A stretch of 64,000 nucleotides of DNA from the NCBI GenBank assembly GCA_964020085.1, contig OZ026595.1:15484422-15548421 (forward strand), read 5' to 3'. The notes beneath the pieces were generated by a model. The model saw only the letters and a program-made list of their open reading frames with translations, did not search any database and had not been told where the DNA came from. The DNA is from Micromussa lordhowensis (taxonomy: Eukaryota > Cnidaria > Anthozoa > Scleractinia > Lobophylliidae). The position numbers and the translations under genes are program-made. This document shows positions 63,082-64,000 of the stretch, piece by piece; positions within the stretch are counted from its first letter, which is position 1; each line of letters starts with the position of its first letter.

Positions 63082-63291
63082 TTAGAAGCACGTAGTTCGA
63101 AGAGTATCCATGTTCCGTTTTGTTGAAACTCCGTATAGAATCATACTATTTGATAATACTAGTTGCTGTGTTGTCTTGTTTGTCCACCAGTTTTGGAAGC
63201 TCTTCCAAAAAGCTATAACGGATGAGCAGCGTAAGAACATGTGATCGAGGGAGTGCGTCTCAGCTAAACATTGAGGACATAGAGGGGTAAG
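63082..63291 (-). pseudogene. L1-like ORF2 terminal Cys-His fragment
   Basis: A 69-codon minus-strand frame without a start codon, stop at 63084-63082. It reads CPQCLAETHSLDHMFLRC, then AFWKSFQNWW and MILYGVSTK. This is the C-x2-C ... H-x(4)-C (zf-RVT) motif followed by the FW and ILYG signatures of L1-type ORF2 tails, the same region as 58590-59000 but a different copy. A stop codon lies just upstream in frame, and the usual downstream Lys-rich tail is missing, so it is a remnant. Confidence 0.65.
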
Positions 63292-63444
63292 TTTCTAAAG
63301 AAACTGTGAAACTCTGAGGGCATACATCGTTGTCCGACATTTTGGCTCTATAAAGAGAAGGACTTTCGCTGTCTACTATAGCTATTAAGCAAATTTCCAA
63401 TACAGAAAACAGACATTGTTAAATTGAGTGAAGCACGGCTACAA
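63292..63444. other. No gene seen
   Basis: May be decayed upstream sequence of the adjacent L1-like fragment. The reading frame cannot be followed. Confidence 0.35.
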
Positions 63445-63448
63445 TTAA

Positions 63449-63856
63449 AAGAGGGGTACACGTGAATTTAAGTAAAATCTTAGGAAGTTTAAAGACAGAT
63501 TTTAAAAGGGGGAAAAGGGTTATTGAACACCACCAGACAGTTGCTTGACCCTACAATGGCACCCCAGGTTGGTGGGCAACTGTTTGGTGCGCATCTACCA
63601 ATTTTTAACTTCAAATTCTAATTTTAAAACACACTAAACCTTCAAAATTTCTTATTTCCATAAATTTTACTAATCCCTTCAGAAAAACTATTTACCTCCA
63701 AATATACCTAGAAATCACCAAAAAATTTACAAACAACCCAAAACATAGGTATGTGTTATAAGCATAGAGATTCTTGACTGCTTGAAACGTAGACGACATA
63801 TCCGCATTTAAGCCATAATAGCCCGCCAAAATACGGCCTTCATGTGTACCCCCGCC
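63449..63856 (-). mobile_element. 408-bp TTAA-flanked non-autonomous element, copy 2 (inverted)
   Basis: Reverse complement of 45383-45790 over its full length with moderate divergence, and with exactly the same length. Flanked by TTAA at 63445-63448 and 63857-63860. The end at 63856 keeps GGCGGGGGTACAC read from the right. The left end (AGAGGGGTACACGTGAA) is more diverged. The internal hairpin CAGACAGTTGC / GCAACTGTTTGG is preserved. Confidence 0.85.
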
Positions 63857-63860
63857 TTAA

Positions 63861-64000
63861 GCAATAGAGCACTTAATCACATCACATCACACATCACATC
63901 ATCACATCACTTTTATTTACCCTCGGATTTTTTAGAGTAGCTTATGCAGCTAATATCTCCGAGCATTTAGCCATCAGATGAGAGGTAGACCACCACACCG
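63861..64000. other. CACAT-rich microsatellite and unassigned end sequence
   Basis: 63877-63911 is an irregular (ATCAC)n / (CACAT)n run. The remaining 90 bp, starting TTTTATTTACCCTCGGATTT, has no assignable feature before the window ends. Confidence 0.5.

Overview
The window looks like nuclear DNA of an animal, most likely an anthozoan cnidarian (stony coral or sea anemone). The evidence is GT-AG introns, a dense mix of foldback and TTAA-flanked elements, L1-like and Penelope-like retroelement debris, and a tandem tRNA-Thr-like unit of a type I associate with coral and anemone genomes. No clear single-copy host gene is visible. All calls come from reading the sequence by eye; no similarity search was run.

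Positions 1-41272 are one giant satellite array with a 57-bp unit, about 610 units and 34.7 kb of satellite, running off the left edge. The array is split once, at 20528-27042, by a complete 6,515-bp DNA transposon with 29-bp terminal inverted repeats and a perfect 9-bp target duplication (CTCTCTCAT). The array is organised at several scales: 9-unit blocks (513 bp), about 37-39-unit blocks (2,108 and 2,222 bp) marked by paired GAGTCACATAT variant units, and a segmental duplication of about 7 kb at a 12,935-bp spacing. The duplicated partner of the insertion point, at 7584-7592, is still empty, so the transposon arrived after that duplication. The long minus-strand open frames in the array are explained by 57 being a multiple of 3 and are probably not genes.

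The transposon carries one three-exon minus-strand gene (exons 26935-26681, 26452-26269, 25275-22037; phases agree; 1,225 codons). It combines an N-terminal Cys finger, a putative acidic-triad transposase core, a RING-H2 finger, a second Cys cluster and a C-terminal domain resembling a cysteine peptidase. I cannot place it confidently in a named superfamily, and this is the best candidate for an undescribed system.

Positions 41273-64000 are a mosaic of mobile-element remains. There are foldbacks at 42.8, 47.1-47.8, 48.8, 53.0 and 53.3 kb. Four TTAA-bounded elements sit end to end at 45383-47066, sharing their TTAA sites, and a second copy of the first lies inverted at 63449-63856. A 663-bp TTA-flanked element with internal repeats lies at 50.2-50.9 kb, and two tandem 251-bp units with tRNA-Thr-like genes lie at 51.3-51.75 kb. 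Two related fragments of a Mutator-like transposase gene occur at 54.5-55.4 and 60.4-60.9 kb, the second fused to a Penelope-like 3' end. Minus-strand L1-like reverse-transcriptase tails lie at 56.5-57.2, 58.6-59.0 and 63.1-63.3 kb. A possible two-exon end of a Cys-rich (CxC-like) protein lies at 61831-62249.
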